DNA of 64,000 bases from JAAXKN01 sp050258415 (GCA_050258415.1 JBLMYS010000147.1:4735-68734), one strand, 5' to 3'; positions 51,211 to 60,473 are shown, counted from the first letter of the stretch. The notes: a model not told the origin generated them from the sequence alone. Numbers and translations are program-made.

Positions 51211-51762
51211 CTATTTCACCACCCTAAGCCTGAAGAATACTTCCTCGGGCGAGAAGATGCCGGCAAAAAAGCGTTCATACATTACGGGCTCTATGTTTAA
51301 TATCGGATCCATCCACTTTAAGGGCGCAAAATGGGATGTTATAAACTTCTTTTCTATTATCTCAAACTGCGCCTTGCCTTCGTAATTCGTGCGGTGCGTC
51401 AGTTTCCACCTTTCGTAAAACTTCAGCTTCCTGTTCCCTATATACTCGTAATTGTCAAAGGTCCTTATTGAGAAAGGTATCTTGTGGTCGGGCTCCCCAA
51501 AATATTTCGTGTTCAGGAAAAATGGCGCATAAACAATTATAGTTGCATTGGGCTTTGCTATCCTGTAAAGCTCTGTTATGGTTTTATGAAAACTGTCCAG
51601 ATGCTCCAGAACATGTGAGGCAAATATCTCATCAAATGTGTTATCCTCAAAAGGATATGGAAACGTGTTTATATCGTGGATCATATTGCCGCCGTAATCC
51701 ACAATGTCCAGATTTATATACCCCTCTTTTAAGTCCCTTCCGCAGCCGAGATTCAGTTTCAT
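51211..51762 (-). CDS. Class I SAM-dependent methyltransferase (Methyltransf_11 type)
   Basis: Starting at MKLNLGCGRDLKEGYINLDIV, the product is 183 residues; an ATG five codons upstream is also possible. The SAM-binding motif I (LNLGCGRD), acidic motif II (NLDIVD) and the motif FDEIFASHVLEHLDSFHKTITEL are clear. This size and the early motif I are typical of small methyltransferases that act on nucleotide sugars or lipids in surface-polysaccharide pathways, but no such neighbours are present here, so the substrate is open. Confidence 0.85.
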   Translation of the reverse strand: MKLNLGCGRDLKEGYINLDIVDYGGNMIHDINTFPYPFEDNTFDEIFASHVLEHLDSFHKTITELYRIAKPNATIIVYAPFFLNTKYFGEPDHKIPFSIRTFDNYEYIGNRKLKFYERWKLTHRTNYEGKAQFEIIEKKFITSHFAPLKWMDPILNIEPVMYERFFAGIFSPEEVFFRLRVVK

Positions 51763-51963
51763 ATTAAATGCTTCCATTATTGAAAATTTGCACGATTTTT
51801 TCTGTAAAACATAAGGCTTAACTTCCGAAAAGTCAAAGGTTAATGTTGCCTTAAATGCCTGAGGGCCTAATCGGCTTTAATTAAACTCTTTCCATCTGTA
51901 CATTGTCTAACATATAGATTTAGATGAATAATGAAGTAAGTTTTAGATGAGAGAGATTTGAGT

Positions 51964-53298
51964 ATGGCAAACAATAATAAACTATCACGAAAAATAATTG
52001 TAATTTCAGCGGTTTCGCTGCTCATAATTGCTGCGGTTTCCTACTACATTTTTGCTTCCGGAAAAAACGATAAGGACACATACAGGTTCGTAAAAGTACA
52101 AAAAGGAAGCATCGAAGAACTGGTCTCCAGCACCGGCGTACTTAACCCCGTGGTGACAGTCCAGGTTGGCAGCCAGGTTTCAGGCACAATTTCAAAGATT
52201 TTTACCGACTTTAACCATAAGGTAAAAAAAGGCGACCTTATAGCACTGATAGATACCACCTTCCTTTCGGCTTCTGTGCGCGACGCACAGAGCAGCCTCG
52301 ATAAGTCGCAGGCTCAGTTCACACAGGCGCAAAAGGACCTGGACCGCGTTAAAATTATGGTACAGAAAAATCTGGCGGCACAGACGGACCTTGAAACCGC
52401 ACAGTATAACTACGCCGTTGCACGGGCCGCGGTTAAATCCGCTCAGGCAAGCCTCGACAGGGCTAAAATCAACCTGAGATATGCTAAAATTACCGCTCCA
52501 ATTAACGGGACTGTTATAGCAAGAAACGTGGACGTTGGACAAACTGTGGCGGCTAGCCTCCAGGCTCCGACTCTCTTCCTTATTGCTAACGACCTCTCCC
52601 GTATGCAGATCATCGCTAACGTGGATGAAAGCGATATAGGTCAGATCAAAGATGGACAGAATGTTACATTTACCGTCCAGGCATACCCCGATAAAACTTT
52701 TGATGGCCTGGTTCAGCAGATCAGGCTGCAGCCTACAACTATACAAAACGTTGTTAACTATTCGGTTGTCATTAACGTAAATAACGACGAGGGCTACTTA
52801 ATGCCCGGCATGACCGCAACAATCAACTTCCAGATCGCTAATGCCGACGATGTCCTTAAAGTACCTAACGCCGCTCTCCGCCTCAGGCCTACTCCTGAAA
52901 TGATTGCACAGGTTAAGTCCTCCTTCAATCAGAACGGAAGGAAAGACTCTTCAGCCCTCAGGAACTCTAATGGCGGAAACTATACGGGGCAAAACCGTTT
53001 GGCACAAAATGGCGCCCAGCCCGGCAACGGACAGCTCTCCCAGGGGCAGAACGGGCAAAGACGCAATGGGGCACTCCTCTGGTACATTAACAGCCAGGGT
53101 AAACTCTCTGCCGTAAGAGTCCGCACGGGTCTTACAGACGGGCAGTTTACTGAGGTTAAATCGGATAAAATCTACGACGGGATGGATGTAATTTCCGGCA
53201 TTGAAACTTCAGCTACCGCAAGTAACCAGACGCCACAGGGCAGCCCGTTCCAGCAGAACAGATCCATGGGCGGCGGCAGAAGAGGAGGAGGATTCTAA
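51964..53298 (+). CDS. MacA-like periplasmic adaptor with Asn/Gly/Gln-rich insert
   Basis: The ATG at 51964 follows GAGAGA (an upstream TTG is discounted). The 444-residue protein has one N-terminal membrane helix (IIVISAVSLLIIAAVSYYIF), lipoyl halves (VTVQVGSQVSGTISKIF; AKITAPINGTVIARNVDVG), a long alpha-hairpin (about 85-165) and a barrel domain (VTFTVQAYPDKTFDGLV). Residues about 315-365 are a low-complexity insert rich in N, G and Q, and the C-terminus ends GGGRRGGGF. MacA family members link an ABC-type inner-membrane permease to TolC. The permease gene begins one base after this stop codon. Confidence 0.9.
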   Translation: MANNNKLSRKIIVISAVSLLIIAAVSYYIFASGKNDKDTYRFVKVQKGSIEELVSSTGVLNPVVTVQVGSQVSGTISKIFTDFNHKVKKGDLIALIDTTFLSASVRDAQSSLDKSQAQFTQAQKDLDRVKIMVQKNLAAQTDLETAQYNYAVARAAVKSAQASLDRAKINLRYAKITAPINGTVIARNVDVGQTVAASLQAPTLFLIANDLSRMQIIANVDESDIGQIKDGQNVTFTVQAYPDKTFDGLVQQIRLQPTTIQNVVNYSVVINVNNDEGYLMPGMTATINFQIANADDVLKVPNAALRLRPTPEMIAQVKSSFNQNGRKDSSALRNSNGGNYTGQNRLAQNGAQPGNGQLSQGQNGQRRNGALLWYINSQGKLSAVRVRTGLTDGQFTEVKSDKIYDGMDVISGIETSATASNQTPQGSPFQQNRSMGGGRRGGGF

Positions 53299-53299
53299 A

Positions 53300-54517
53300 A
53301 TGAAATGGAGTGATTTTATTCAGGTCGCTATAAGCTCAATATTAAAGAATAAGATGCGCAGCCTTCTTACAATTCTGGGTATCATCATAGGCGTCGCGGC
53401 CGTTATTGTAATGGTTGCAATCGGCCAGGGAGCTCAGCAAAGAGTCGAAAGCCAGATCGCGGGCCTCGGCACTAACCTTATAATCGTCTTCCCCGGCTCG
53501 GTGCGCACTGGAGGCGTCAGCATGGGAGGCGGCTCAAATACCCGCCTTACTCTGGATGACGTAGATAAGCTTAAGGCTAACACTACCCTTCTTGCAGGCA
53601 TATCCCCCATCATCAGAGCCCCAGGACAGGTAATAGGCGGCATAGGTAACTGGAATACCTCTACAATGGGCGTCTCTGCCGATTACCCCGAGATCAGACA
53701 GTGGACACTCTCCTCGGGCGACTTCTTTACTGTTAATGACGTCAGGACAAACGCCAAAGTCGCCGTCATCGGCCAGACAGTCGCACAAAACCTCTTCCCC
53801 GACCAGGACCCCGTTGGCCAGGAAATCCGGGTGCGCGAGGTCCCTTTTAAGATCATTGGTGTTATGGCAGCCAAGGGGCAGAATGCCATGGGGCAGGACC
53901 AGGATGACATCATTCTTGCCCCGTATACAACAGTCCAGAACCGCCTGAGCGGATTTAAGAATATTCAGCAGATCCTCTGCAGCGCTGTCTCCCCTGATGC
54001 TATGGCGCAAGCACAGCAGGAAATTACTACCGTCCTGAGAGAGGCGCACAGGATTCAGCCGGGCGAGGATGATGATTTTACTGTCCGCAACCAGACAGAT
54101 ATCGCCAGTACGGCACAGGAGACAACACGGGTCCTTACAATCCTCCTTGCCTCCATTGCAAGCGTTTCTATGGTCGTGGGTGGCATAGGCATTATGAATA
54201 TTATGCTCGTCTCAGTTACAGAAAGAACACGCGAGATCGGTATAAGACGCGCCATCGGAGCAAAAGGAAGCGATATCTTAACCCAGTTCCTTTTCGAAGC
54301 CGTGGTCCTCAGCCTTGCTGGCGGCATACTAGGAGTCCTCTTCGGCTTTATTGCCACTCAGATCGTCAGTTTCTTCAGCGGATGGACAACAGTAATTTCA
54401 CCTTTTACCGTATTTATGTCATTCAGCTTTGCGGGCTTCGTCGGGATCTTCTTCGGATTCTACCCGGCGCGCAAGGCATCGGGACTTGTTATTATTGATG
54501 CCCTGCGTTACGACTGA
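53300..54517 (+). CDS. MacB-like ABC permease (membrane subunit only)
   Basis: The ATG at 53300 lies 1 base after the adaptor stop, with AGGAGGAGG inside the end of the adaptor gene. The 405-residue protein has the MacB_PCD/FtsX layout: first helix ILGIIIGVAAVIVMVAIGQGA, a large periplasmic domain (about 45-280) and three C-terminal helices with VTERTREIGIRRAIGAKGSDIL. The N-terminal ATPase domain of Escherichia MacB is absent, and no ATPase gene is adjacent, so a LolD-like ATPase must be encoded elsewhere. The substrate may be lipoprotein-like, peptide or drug molecules; not determined by sequence. Confidence 0.9.
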   Translation: MKWSDFIQVAISSILKNKMRSLLTILGIIIGVAAVIVMVAIGQGAQQRVESQIAGLGTNLIIVFPGSVRTGGVSMGGGSNTRLTLDDVDKLKANTTLLAGISPIIRAPGQVIGGIGNWNTSTMGVSADYPEIRQWTLSSGDFFTVNDVRTNAKVAVIGQTVAQNLFPDQDPVGQEIRVREVPFKIIGVMAAKGQNAMGQDQDDIILAPYTTVQNRLSGFKNIQQILCSAVSPDAMAQAQQEITTVLREAHRIQPGEDDDFTVRNQTDIASTAQETTRVLTILLASIASVSMVVGGIGIMNIMLVSVTERTREIGIRRAIGAKGSDILTQFLFEAVVLSLAGGILGVLFGFIATQIVSFFSGWTTVISPFTVFMSFSFAGFVGIFFGFYPARKASGLVIIDALRYD

Positions 54518-54538
54518 TTTGCCGCTCATGTAATTTTT

Positions 54539-54617
54539 ATCTGCCCCGTGTGGCTTTTATAGTAAATTCTGGCTATGTTTTAGTTCAAAATTTACTATAA
54601 GAATCACCGGGGCAGAT
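54539..54617 (+). promoter_or_regulatory. Long two-part hairpin reaching the start codon of the M28 gene
   Basis: Outer arms ATCTGCCCCG (54539-54548) and CGGGGCAGAT (54608-54617), inner arms TTATAGTAAATT (54557-54568) and AATTTACTATAA (54589-54600), loop of 20 bases. The right outer arm includes the GGGG part of the ribosome site and the AT of the first ATG (54616). Folding would hide the translation start. Confidence 0.65.
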
Positions 54618-56190
54618 GATGAAGAAACTTTCCTTTTTGCTTTTCCTTCCGCTGCTATTTTCCGGATGCAGCTCATCCGGCACTTCAGCCAGCGACACTA
54701 TTGACCTGATTACTCCTGATTTGATGAATAAACATATTTCTTTCCTTGCTTCAGACGAGCTGAAAGGACGGAAAACCCCAAGCGAGGATCTCGATAAGGC
54801 CGCCCACTATATTGCTGATGAATTTAAGAACCTGGGACTTAAACCCGTAAACGGAAGCTATTTCCAGAGGGTGCACCTGGGGAGAGTAGACCTTGGCAAG
54901 AATAACAGCCTCGTCATTAAAAAAGACGGGAAAGAACGTTCCTTCAGCATTAAAACAGAATTCACTCCCTTTGAGATGACAGGCAATAAGGAAGTTTCCT
55001 CCTCGATAGTTTTTGCCGGATACGGCATTACCTCACCCGAACTGAAGTACGACGACTATAAGGATATTGACGTAAATGGTAAAATTGTTCTTCTGCTTCG
55101 CCATGCACCTGGTGAAAACGATACGGCTTCAGTCTTTTCTACCAAGACTGCCGAAGCCTACTCCCAGGGAAGTACAAAGGTTAAAAATGCCATTGAACAC
55201 GGTGCTAAAGGGGTAATTCTCGTAACGGATCCCTTGAACCACTCGCTCCTTTCACCAAGAGGATTCCCCTGGCCCGCCCTCTCGGCCCTTATTCCCAAAG
55301 ACGCTCTCCCCATAGCACTTTTAAGTGAGGAAAAGGATAAAGTCCCTGTTGTCCAGGCGGGGAAGGAAGTAATTGACCTACTCTTCGGATCCCTAGACAG
55401 GCTTAAGGAACTGCAGAAGGAAATTGACGCAAAGCTTACACCTAAATCCTTTGAAATTCCGGGTACTTCAGTATTCTTAAAAACAACGACAGATGTTATG
55501 GAAACCCCGGCAAGTAACGTCGTTGGACTCCTCGAAGGATCCGACCCTGCATTAAAGGATGAACTGGTAATTGCAGGAGCTCATTACGACCACGTCGGAT
55601 ACCGCAAAGAGCATAAAGAGGGTGAAGATTATATCTATAATGGCGCCGATGACAACGCCTCCGGCACAAGCGGCGTTATGGCCCTGGCCCGGGCTTTTTC
55701 TGCAATGAACCCTAAGCCTAAAAGAAGCATCCTTTTTATTGCTTTTGCCGGCGAGGAACTGGGACTTTTGGGCTCAAAGGCCTATACAGAAAACCCCCTC
55801 TTCCCCCTTGAGAAGACGGTTGCTATGCTGAACATGGATATGATCGGCCGTAACGACCCCGATTCCCTCTTTATTATAGGCTCTTCGGTCTGCCCGGAAT
55901 TAAGCCGGATAAATAAAGAAGAAAATATTAAGATTGGCTTTAAGCTCGGCTACACTTTGGAGAAGTTCCTCGGCGCCAGCGATCAGGAATCCTTTATCGA
56001 AAAGGGCGTTCCTTCCATATTCTATAATACAGGAGAAACCAAAGACTATCATACTGTCCGCGATGAAGTAAGCACCATAAATATGATTAAAGCCGCACGG
56101 GTTGTAAGACTTGTATTCCTTACCGCTCTCAGAATTTCCGAAGACGGTCAGTACAACAGAACTTTTTATCAACCAATTTCACACAAATAA
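54616..56190 (+). CDS. M28-family metallo-aminopeptidase lipoprotein with PA domain
   Basis: The 524-residue product starts MMKKLSFLLFLPLLFSGCSSSG; the lipobox LLFSGC makes it a lipoprotein (the second Met, 54619, may be the true start). Residues about 120-260 form a PA (protease-associated) domain. The di-zinc catalytic domain shows all five ligands: His in AGAHYDHVG, Asp in NGADDNASGTSG, the Glu-Glu in AFAGEELGLLGS, Asp in NMDMIGRND and His in KDYHTVRDE. It would trim peptides at the cell envelope. It sits 98 bp after the MacB-like gene with a long hairpin in between, and 10 bp before the next gene. Confidence 0.93.
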   Translation: MMKKLSFLLFLPLLFSGCSSSGTSASDTIDLITPDLMNKHISFLASDELKGRKTPSEDLDKAAHYIADEFKNLGLKPVNGSYFQRVHLGRVDLGKNNSLVIKKDGKERSFSIKTEFTPFEMTGNKEVSSSIVFAGYGITSPELKYDDYKDIDVNGKIVLLLRHAPGENDTASVFSTKTAEAYSQGSTKVKNAIEHGAKGVILVTDPLNHSLLSPRGFPWPALSALIPKDALPIALLSEEKDKVPVVQAGKEVIDLLFGSLDRLKELQKEIDAKLTPKSFEIPGTSVFLKTTTDVMETPASNVVGLLEGSDPALKDELVIAGAHYDHVGYRKEHKEGEDYIYNGADDNASGTSGVMALARAFSAMNPKPKRSILFIAFAGEELGLLGSKAYTENPLFPLEKTVAMLNMDMIGRNDPDSLFIIGSSVCPELSRINKEENIKIGFKLGYTLEKFLGASDQESFIEKGVPSIFYNTGETKDYHTVRDEVSTINMIKAARVVRLVFLTALRISEDGQYNRTFYQPISHK

Positions 56191-56200
56191 AGGAGTCAGT

Positions 56201-57040
56201 ATGAAAAGGGCCTTGCCTTTTATTCTTTTCACGTTTTTTGCTTTAAACCTTCTTACGGGCAGCCTCGGCGCCCAGGAAAGCTATAAACTGAAGTACAACT
56301 TCCAGAAGGGGAAAACTTATCTTTTCATGAATACCATGGGAGGAAACGTTACCCAGGAAGCGATGGGCCGCGAAATAAAAATCACACTCGACGGCGATTA
56401 CAGAGTAAGAGTGGTTGTAGATGATGTTAAAGGCAGTAAAGCCGAACTCATCGCTTCGCTCGACTCAGGGAAAATTTCCACGAAAAACCCCATGAGAGAT
56501 ACTACCATCTCCCTGGCTCCCTTTGCCGGAAAAAAAACCCGCCTTACACTGCTTCAGAACGGGACGGTTGAGAAGACAAACGTTATTGATTCCGTGAAAA
56601 TGTTCAATGTTCAGTGGATTACACAGAACAACCTCATCCGTTTTGTTAAGCTTCCGGATGAGGAAATTAAGGCAGGTGCCCCATGGTCAGTTACAACCAC
56701 CGATACCATGGATATGATGGGCGCCGGGAAAGTACTCAATACAATAAACTCAACTTATACTATAGTTGGGAAGGAAAAAGTTCAGGGACACGACTGCCTG
56801 AAGATCACCTATACGGGTGACGTAAAAAACAGCGGTCAGGCTCAGATACAGGGAATGAATCTGGTAATTGAAGGTACCGGGAAGATCTCCGGCAACCTCT
56901 ACTTCGATCCCAAAATGGGAATGGCAATTAAGAACGAAGGGGACATGGATAACGATATGACCATGGCAGTCACAGGCCAGCAGAATATGATAATTCCGGT
57001 TTCACAGTCGATGAAAACTTCCACGTCATTGGTTGAATAG
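56201..57040 (+). CDS. Secreted DUF6263-like protein
   Basis: With the start at MKRALPFILFTFFALNLLTG (AGGAG site), the product is 279 residues with a signal peptide ending SLGAQ. The mature part, beginning YKLKYNFQKGKTYLFMNTMG, is a beta-rich domain that resembles the DUF6263 family (YxLxYxLKKGxTYxY), with no catalytic motif. It starts 10 bp after the M28 peptidase stop and is probably co-transcribed with it, ending at the terminator at 57070-57100. An exported stress or lipid-binding role is possible but unproven. Confidence 0.7.
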   Translation: MKRALPFILFTFFALNLLTGSLGAQESYKLKYNFQKGKTYLFMNTMGGNVTQEAMGREIKITLDGDYRVRVVVDDVKGSKAELIASLDSGKISTKNPMRDTTISLAPFAGKKTRLTLLQNGTVEKTNVIDSVKMFNVQWITQNNLIRFVKLPDEEIKAGAPWSVTTTDTMDMMGAGKVLNTINSTYTIVGKEKVQGHDCLKITYTGDVKNSGQAQIQGMNLVIEGTGKISGNLYFDPKMGMAIKNEGDMDNDMTMAVTGQQNMIIPVSQSMKTSTSLVE

Positions 57041-57069
57041 TCTTAAGCTCAGCTTCCTTTAAAAAGAGA

Positions 57070-57100
57070 AAAACCTGCCGCAAGGCAGGTTTTCTTTTTT
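57070..57100 (+). terminator. Rho-independent terminator, two-way
   Basis: AAAACCTGCC pairs with GGCAGGTTTT around a GCAA loop, followed by CTTTTTT. It ends the peptidase unit and, on the minus strand, may also serve the RlpA gene. Confidence 0.9.
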
Positions 57101-57125
57101 ATATTCTTTTATTATATTCAGGTTT

Positions 57126-57632
57126 CTAGTTCAAAGCCAGCAGAGGTTTATTTTCGTCGGCTAAGGCTATTTCTTCAACCTTCAGCTTCAGGACTCCGGG
57201 CTTTATTATACCCAAAGCCAGTGCAGCACCTTTGGAAAGGTCGAGTTGTCTGCCGCCAATATAAGGGCCTCTGTCATTAATTCTTACAATAACCGACTTG
57301 TCGTTTTTGGGGTTTGTAAGTTTTAAGAGCGTCCCAAACTTAAAAGACTTATGGGCGGCGGTAAAAGCCATCTGGTTATATATTTCACCGTTGGCTGTCA
57401 GTTTGCCATGAAACCTTGGTCCGTACCAGGAGGCGGTCATTCTTCCTTTGTCCAAGAACTGAATAAAAGAACTCTCTTGCTTTACAGCTGTTTGATTCTG
57501 CGTTGTGTTACTTAATTCTTTTATTCCAGCACTCTGACCGGTTTTGTTATCCCCGAGTTCCTTCTGAATTATGGTAAATCCGACCAACAGCAACATGACC
57601 AACAATACTAATGCTTTAGTTATCGATGTCAA
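57126..57632 (-). CDS. rlpA: RlpA-like septal ring lytic transglycosylase
   Basis: The 168-residue protein has an N-terminal membrane/signal segment (ALVLLVMLLLVGFTIIQ) and a double-psi beta-barrel RlpA domain: ASWYGPRFHGKLTANGE, AFTAAHKSFKFGTLLKLTN and VRINDRGPYIGGRQLDLSK, with the catalytic Asp in NDRGP. There is no SPOR domain, as is common for short RlpA proteins. The family cleaves glycan strands lacking stem peptides or acts in daughter-cell separation. It converges on the M28/DUF6263 unit. Its leader is the long AT-rich gap to 57993. Confidence 0.9.
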   Translation of the reverse strand: MTSITKALVLLVMLLLVGFTIIQKELGDNKTGQSAGIKELSNTTQNQTAVKQESSFIQFLDKGRMTASWYGPRFHGKLTANGEIYNQMAFTAAHKSFKFGTLLKLTNPKNDKSVIVRINDRGPYIGGRQLDLSKGAALALGIIKPGVLKLKVEEIALADENKPLLALN

Positions 57633-57993
57633 ATGTACCTCTCATCTCTAGTGAATTAATATCATCTACTATAAATAAACGGCATTTGTACCCGTCTTAC
57701 AATCATATAGTATATGTGAAAGGGAGGCGGACTGTTTCCGGAATGTTCGACTTTTTTCGTGCACTTATTCGAATTTTCCGGATTTTTCAAAAAAAATTAA
57801 ATTTTTTTGTACATCTTTTAGTATTTATTTTTGATATTATTTAATTAGACCCGTTTAGGAACCTGTCCCCTTCCCTTCCCAAATATGTATCTATATATAT
57901 GAGCTGAATTTTGACGAAATAAGATTAATGTATCTTTGATTTATTTTCCTTAAATTATCCGGCAGCAAATATCATTTTATTAACGGAGAATTG
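57633..57993. promoter_or_regulatory. AT-rich divergent control region
   Basis: 361 bp between RlpA and the glycosyltransferase operon. It contains T-rich stretches around 57770-57840 and the candidate promoter at 57910-57938; I see no gene or repeat. Confidence 0.5.
57910..57938 (+). promoter_or_regulatory. Candidate Bacteroidota-type promoter of the glycosyltransferase operon
   Basis: TTTG at 57910-57913, a 17-bp spacer and TATCTTTG at 57931-57938 match the TTG-N17-23-TAnnTTTG pattern. The start codon at 57994 would give a leader of about 50 bases. Confidence 0.55.
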
Positions 57994-59451
57994 ATGGAAA
58001 GGAAAATCACAGCCTTCATCCCCTATAGCGGTAATGATTTTACCAGGAAGACAGTCTCAGAACTTTATAATTCGGGACTGGTGGACAAGTGCTATTTAAT
58101 CGTAACCACCGATGTCGAAGAGAACATCGAGGGATGCGAAAAACTTAAGGTTGAATCTCTTTTCAGCAGTGAAACTGTTTCACAGCTTAAGGAGAAATCA
58201 AATGCTGACTATACTCTCTTTATTACTCAGGATAACCTGATAGAATTCGGCCAGTTCGGAATTGAAAGGTTCCTCCACGTGGCTGAGGATACAGGAGCAG
58301 GACTGGTCTATTCAGATTACTATGAAGTTAAGGAAGGATCGAGAACCGCTCACCCGGTTATAGATTACCAGGTTGGAAGCATCAGGGACGATTTTAATTT
58401 TGGTTATGTATATTTCTTTAACACTGCAGCCTTAAAACAGGCTTTCAAAAAAACAAAATTCTTATACGCAGGCCTTTACGACCTGAGACTTAAGATTTCA
58501 CAGAAAAACTCAATTGTCCGCGTACCTGAATTCCTTTATGCTACAATTGAAACCGACGTCCGTAAAACCGGTGAAAAACAGTTCGATTATGTCAACCCCA
58601 GAAACCGCAGCGTACAGATCGAAATGGAAATTGCAGCTACAGACCATCTTAAGAAGGTTAAGGCTTACCTCAAACCGGAATTTAAGCAGATCGACCTTAC
58701 TGCCGGAAATTTTGAATTTGAAGCCTCAGTTATTATCCCGGTCAAAAACAGGGCTAAGACTATAGGCGATGCCGTTGAATCTGTCCTCAGACAGAAAACG
58801 GACTTCCCTTTCAACCTGATCGTAGTCGATAACCATTCAAATGACGGTACAACAGAAGTCTTAAAGGAAGTTGCCGCAAAAGACAACAGGCTTATTCACG
58901 TCATCCCTGAAAGAGAGGACCTCGGTATAGGCGGATGCTGGAACCTGGGCGCACATAATGAGAAATGCGGACGCTTTGCCATTCAGCTCGACAGCGACGA
59001 TATGTATAAAGATGAAACAACAGTTCAGAGAGTTGTAGATAAGTTCAGGGAAGAAAAATGCGCTATGGTTATCGGAAGCTATCAGATGACCAACTTTAAG
59101 CTCGAGGAAATTCCTCCCGGAATCATTGACCATAAGGAATGGACCCCTGAGAATGGACGCAATAACGCCCTCAGAATTAACGGCCTTGGCGCACCCAGAG
59201 CCTTCTATACCCCGCTTTTAAGGGAAATTAAGGTTCCTAACGTCAGCTACGGCGAAGATTATGCTCTTGGACTCGCAATCTCAAGGGACTACCAGATCGG
59301 CAGGATCTATGAACCAATCTACCTCTGCCGCCGCTGGGAAGGTAACTCAGATGCAGCCCTGGACATTGCAAAGGCTAACACCTATAACGTTTATAAAGAC
59401 AGAATCAGAACCATTGAACTTTTAGCACGTCAGAGAAAAAATTCCTTATGA
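57994..59451 (+). CDS. Two-domain family 2 glycosyltransferase
   Basis: The start is ATG 57994 (MERKITAFIPYSGNDF) with GGAG close by; 485 residues. The second half (about 245-480) is a classic GT2 domain: ASVIIPVKNRAKTIGDAVESV, VVDNHSNDGT and the DxD-type metal site in AIQLDSDDMY. The first 230 residues look like a second, degenerate GT-A fold (DYTLFITQDNLIEFG, then GLVYSDYYEVKEG) without a clear DxD. No membrane segment, so the enzyme is cytosolic. Its last codon overlaps the start of the DUF4922 gene (ATGA), so the two products are made together, which suggests the neighbour supplies or recycles a nucleotide sugar. Confidence 0.88.
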   Translation: MERKITAFIPYSGNDFTRKTVSELYNSGLVDKCYLIVTTDVEENIEGCEKLKVESLFSSETVSQLKEKSNADYTLFITQDNLIEFGQFGIERFLHVAEDTGAGLVYSDYYEVKEGSRTAHPVIDYQVGSIRDDFNFGYVYFFNTAALKQAFKKTKFLYAGLYDLRLKISQKNSIVRVPEFLYATIETDVRKTGEKQFDYVNPRNRSVQIEMEIAATDHLKKVKAYLKPEFKQIDLTAGNFEFEASVIIPVKNRAKTIGDAVESVLRQKTDFPFNLIVVDNHSNDGTTEVLKEVAAKDNRLIHVIPEREDLGIGGCWNLGAHNEKCGRFAIQLDSDDMYKDETTVQRVVDKFREEKCAMVIGSYQMTNFKLEEIPPGIIDHKEWTPENGRNNALRINGLGAPRAFYTPLLREIKVPNVSYGEDYALGLAISRDYQIGRIYEPIYLCRRWEGNSDAALDIAKANTYNVYKDRIRTIELLARQRKNSL

Positions 59452-60461
59452 GAGAAACGACTATAATTAAAGATTCCGAATTAAAACCATATATTTTATC
59501 AGATGATCTGGCAGGCAAAGCGAAAGCTTTGCTTGTCCAGCAGAAAGAAAGCTGGGAACTGTTAACTAAAGGCTATAGCAGCCTCGATAGCGTTGAAGTC
59601 AAAACATTCGAATTCGATCATTTCAAAATAAAGGTCCAGTTCAACCCGGGAAGAATAGTTTCATCTGCGGCCAAAGTGGATGAAAAGTCGATTAAGGAAA
59701 GAAAATGTTTCCTTTGTCCCGATAACCTCCCCGAGGCCCAGAAAGGGATTCTTTATAAAGATGATTATATTGTACTCTGCAACCCGTTCCCGATCTTCAA
59801 TGAGCATTTTACACTTCCTAAGACAAACCATGTCCCTCAGGAGATAAAAAGCTCATTTCCGGAACTCTTAGATTTCACGAAGGATCTTAGCCGTTATTAT
59901 ACTGTTTTCTATAACGGCCCAAAGTGCGGCGCCTCGGCTCCCGACCACCTTCACTTCCAGGCTGGCGATAAGGCTTTTATGCCTATAGACAGCGAGTACA
60001 CTGAAATCAAGGAGAACTTAGGGCGTAAGATCGTTGACTGCAATGACTTACAGGTTTATGCCGTTGATAAGTACCTCGGGAAATTTCTTTCTTTTGAGTC
60101 CTCAAATCCTGAAGCTCTAATTGAAGCCTTCAACCATTTTTACGATACTTTCAAGGAAGTCTCCAATAACGGCACTGAAGAGCCTATGATGAACATTCTT
60201 TCTTTCTATGAAAGTGGCAAGTGGCACGTTCTGGTATTCCCAAGAGCCAAGCACCGACCGAGCTATTTCTTCATGGAAGGGGATGAGAACATACTCTTAA
60301 GCCCGGCATCTGTGGATATGGGTGGAGTGCTTATTACTCCGCTCGAAAAGGATTTCAAAAAGATCACAAAAGAAAATATTGTGGATATATTCCGTCAGGT
60401 AACCCTCTCGGATGAGACATTTGAATACATTTCAGGCAAACTAGCCAAAATATATTCTTAA
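59448..60461 (+). CDS. DUF4922 protein (HIT-like, GDP-L-galactose-phosphorylase related)
   Basis: The 337-residue protein carries the HIT-type motif PDHLHFQAG with His167, His169 and Gln171 (H-x-H-x-Q), preceded by FYNGPKCGASAP, and an N-terminal cysteine pair in RKCFLCPDNLP. These are shared with the DUF4922/VTC2-like group of nucleotide-sugar phosphorylases and transferases within the HIT superfamily. An acidic central part and a C-terminal RPSYFFMEG segment follow. The 4-bp overlap with the glycosyltransferase gene makes translational coupling likely. A role in nucleotide-sugar phosphorolysis is the favoured inference; the sugar is unknown. Confidence 0.8.
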   Translation: MRETTIIKDSELKPYILSDDLAGKAKALLVQQKESWELLTKGYSSLDSVEVKTFEFDHFKIKVQFNPGRIVSSAAKVDEKSIKERKCFLCPDNLPEAQKGILYKDDYIVLCNPFPIFNEHFTLPKTNHVPQEIKSSFPELLDFTKDLSRYYTVFYNGPKCGASAPDHLHFQAGDKAFMPIDSEYTEIKENLGRKIVDCNDLQVYAVDKYLGKFLSFESSNPEALIEAFNHFYDTFKEVSNNGTEEPMMNILSFYESGKWHVLVFPRAKHRPSYFFMEGDENILLSPASVDMGGVLITPLEKDFKKITKENIVDIFRQVTLSDETFEYISGKLAKIYS

Positions 60462-60473
60462 TTTCTTTTAATC

